Below are positions 62,773 through 64,000 of a DNA stretch of 64,000 nt, piece after piece (positions within the stretch are counted from its first letter, which is position 1; each line of letters starts with the position of its first letter). The stretch comes from Paenibacillus etheri (GTDB lineage: Bacteria; Bacillota; Bacilli; Paenibacillales; Paenibacillaceae), in NCBI RefSeq assembly GCF_001012825.1, contig NZ_LCZJ02000036.1, positions 1-64,000 on the forward strand, given 5' to 3'. The notes under the pieces are model-generated. The model saw only the letters and a list, made by a program, of their open reading frames with translations, ran no database searches and was not told where the DNA came from. The position numbers and the translations under genes were made by a program.

Positions 62773-62795
62773 GTTGACTTTGACTTTCTTTGACT
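62773..62795. promoter_or_regulatory. CtsR operator with an extra half-repeat
   Basis: AGTCAAA-GAA-AGTCAAA on the minus strand (62795-62779) fits the CtsR consensus RGTCAAAnAnRGTCAAA at every fixed position except the central spacing bases. A third, overlapping AGTCAAC lies at 62779-62773. All lie just downstream of the -10 box. Confidence 0.9.
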
Positions 62796-62802
62796 TTTTA
62801 AT

Positions 62803-62830
62803 ATTATAACATATTCTGTGCTAATTCCAA
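62803..62830 (-). promoter_or_regulatory. Sigma-A promoter of ctsR operon
   Basis: TTGGAA (62825-62830), 16 nt, TATAAT (62803-62808) on the minus strand, abutting the CtsR box, which would block transcription start. Confidence 0.8.
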
Positions 62831-62881
62831 GTGGATTCTCTTATTTTTCACTTTTTTCAGCGAATGTATTCGGAAATAAAG

Positions 62882-62913
62882 AACTCTCCCAACTTCTTTC
62901 GAAGGGGAGAGCC
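62882..62913 (-). terminator. Hairpin downstream of the acetyltransferase gene
   Basis: CTCTCCC pairs with GGGAGAG with an inner CTTC/GAAG, then TTCTTT on the minus strand. It ends the transcript of the Eis-like gene after the repeat element. Confidence 0.7.
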
Positions 62914-62924
62914 CGAAATTTTGT

Positions 62925-63024
62925 CAAGTATAAACGCCTTCGGGGTCCTTATTAGGACGATAAAGCGTTTAAGCGAGAAATATAAGGATAATGTATAGCG
63001 TGAAACTTATACTTTCTTATATTT
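62925..63024 (-). repeat. Dispersed ~100-nt two-hairpin repeat, copy B
   Basis: Homologous to 10162-10260. On the minus strand it begins immediately after the acetyltransferase TAA with AAATATAAG, pairing with CTTATATTT; inside, GTATA pairs with TATAC. The second stem pairs AAACGC with GCGTTT and GTCC with GGAC. Like copy A it is a 3'-UTR element on the minus strand. Confidence 0.8.
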
Positions 63025-64000
63025 TTAAAAATAATCAAATAATGCAGTTTGTGCTTGCGGAAGGATTTCTTCAAACCATTCCAGTGCAGTTGAATGACCT
63101 GAGATGTGTCCATAACGAGCTAACTCTGCCGGACGTTTATATCCAAGCATCAAGGTCGTCAATGTACCTATATCACAGCTTAAGTCTGCTTCTGCCCGGT
63201 CCCCTTCCACTCGTGTTAAAGTAGCCGATCCCTCATTAGAGATGTTCCATTCCCACAATCCATCGTTCCAGGTTGCATATTTATCATCGATATATATAAG
63301 TTGCTTCTTTTGAGTACTGTTTCCTCTGAAGGCGTAAGTTTCAATGAATGACTTGGCATTAACAATTCGCCCCATAAAATAAGGATAATTCTCTTGTTCT
63401 ATACGGGGATCTGGCAGCAAGAAGGGTAACATATCGTCCGAAGGCACTAGCTTTAAGGATGCACCGGTCACCATCGAATCATGGTTCGCAAGAAATGTCC
63501 ACAGCCCTTGCCGAGCTTGTTCGTTCAAAAAAACAAATTCATTAATCATCAGTTCTCTGTTCTCTACCTTATACAGCACGTATCCCTCTGGTTCACCATT
63601 CGTGGAGTAAAACACTGCACTCTTTCCTTCGTCATCTAAAACAGAGTTCTCCCACCAGTCCAGACCACGCTTGAGTGTCCCGTTATATTTGACAGCGAAT
63701 CGATTGTATAAGCTATCCAATACTTCAATATTTTTTATGTCCCGTTTAACTTTACCTTCAACTTCAACCTTTTTGGGAAACTTCGCTACTGGAATGGAGT
63801 ATTTCTTATATTCACAATAAACTTCCCAACCAAATTTGCGATAAAAGGGAATCAGGAACGGATGCAGAAAAGAGAGCGTTTGACCCGCCTCATTCATCGT
63901 ATGCAGCGCATGAGACAGAAGATTTGCCACATGCCCTTGTCTGCGGTTCTCTGGCCATGTCGCTACTCCTGCTATACCACCCATAGGTACCACTCTGCCC
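63025..64000 (-). CDS. Eis-like GNAT acetyltransferase (N-terminus cut by window)
   Basis: At least 323 residues of an Eis-family protein: the end of the first GNAT domain (GGIAGVATWPENRRQGHVANLLSHAL cut to its core RRQGHVANLL), a central domain and the C-terminal sterol-carrier-like domain ending ALFDYF. The frame stays open to the window edge, so the start is outside. Eis proteins acetylate amines, including aminoglycosides in mycobacteria; substrate here unknown. The stop codon abuts the dispersed repeat. Confidence 0.85.
   Translation of the reverse strand, partial: GRVVPMGGIAGVATWPENRRQGHVANLLSHALHTMNEAGQTLSFLHPFLIPFYRKFGWEVYCEYKKYSIPVAKFPKKVEVEGKVKRDIKNIEVLDSLYNRFAVKYNGTLKRGLDWWENSVLDDEGKSAVFYSTNGEPEGYVLYKVENRELMINEFVFLNEQARQGLWTFLANHDSMVTGASLKLVPSDDMLPFLLPDPRIEQENYPYFMGRIVNAKSFIETYAFRGNSTQKKQLIYIDDKYATWNDGLWEWNISNEGSATLTRVEGDRAEADLSCDIGTLTTLMLGYKRPAELARYGHISGHSTALEWFEEILPQAQTALFDYF

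Overview
This window comes from an endospore-forming member of the Bacillales, most likely Paenibacillus or a close relative. The evidence is gene content and order: the S10-spc-alpha ribosomal block, str and rpoBC clusters, the sigH-secE-nusG-rplKAJL run, ctsR-mcsA-mcsB-clpC-radA-disA, and a spore block with gerD, kbaA, cwlD, pdaB and a SpoIIM-family gene. Nearly every gene is on the minus strand; only pdaB and gerD point right. The order is that of the Bacillus subtilis rrn-proximal region read from right to left, with local insertions and losses. No insertion sequence, prophage, CRISPR array or plasmid gene was seen.

Layout. 1-345: leader and promoter of a minus-strand rRNA operon whose 16S gene lies just left of the window. 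390-8853: small hypothetical gene, SpoIIM-family membrane protein, pdaB(+), PPK2, kbaA, gerD(+), salA, cwlD, then sulfate assimilation genes sat and cysH. 9089-26520: rpsI, rplM, truA, rplQ, rpoA and the S10/spc operon back to rpsJ. 26747-28042: a HemAT-like aerotaxis gene broken by an in-frame TGA. 28160-32905: tuf, fusA, rpsG, rpsL, rplGB. 33084-41378: rpoC, rpoB and an RsmC-like methyltransferase. 41490-45933: rplL, rplJ, rplA, rplK, nusG, secE, rpmG, sigH. 46092-51970: rae1, rlmB, mrnC, cysS, cysE, a cysteine-type T-box, gltX. 52023-57831: ispF, ispD, yacL, pssA, disA, radA. 58024-62637: clpC, mcsB, mcsA, ctsR under a CtsR operator. 63025-64000: partial Eis-like acetyltransferase.

Most of the window is core translation and transcription machinery, with stress control (CtsR/McsAB/ClpC), genome surveillance (DisA/RadA) and sporulation or germination functions attached. 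Regulation is visible as sigma-A promoters, sigma-E- and sigma-G-like promoters on spore genes, L10 and L13 leaders, a T-box, a CtsR box and many intrinsic terminators. Several genes have non-ATG starts: rpoB, rpoC, rpsE, rplC, rplJ and the KOW gene use TTG; rpoA, infA, adk, rplB, rpsC, rpsN and sigH use GTG; kbaA apparently uses CTG.

There is no obvious new defence or mobile system. The observations most worth a second look are: a ~100-nt two-hairpin repeat present twice, each copy beginning at a gene's stop codon; the TGA-interrupted HemAT gene; ribosomal protein S12 with Arg56 and Ala104 at streptomycin-site positions; the CTG start of kbaA; and a branched RNA structure followed by a terminator between rplQ and truA.
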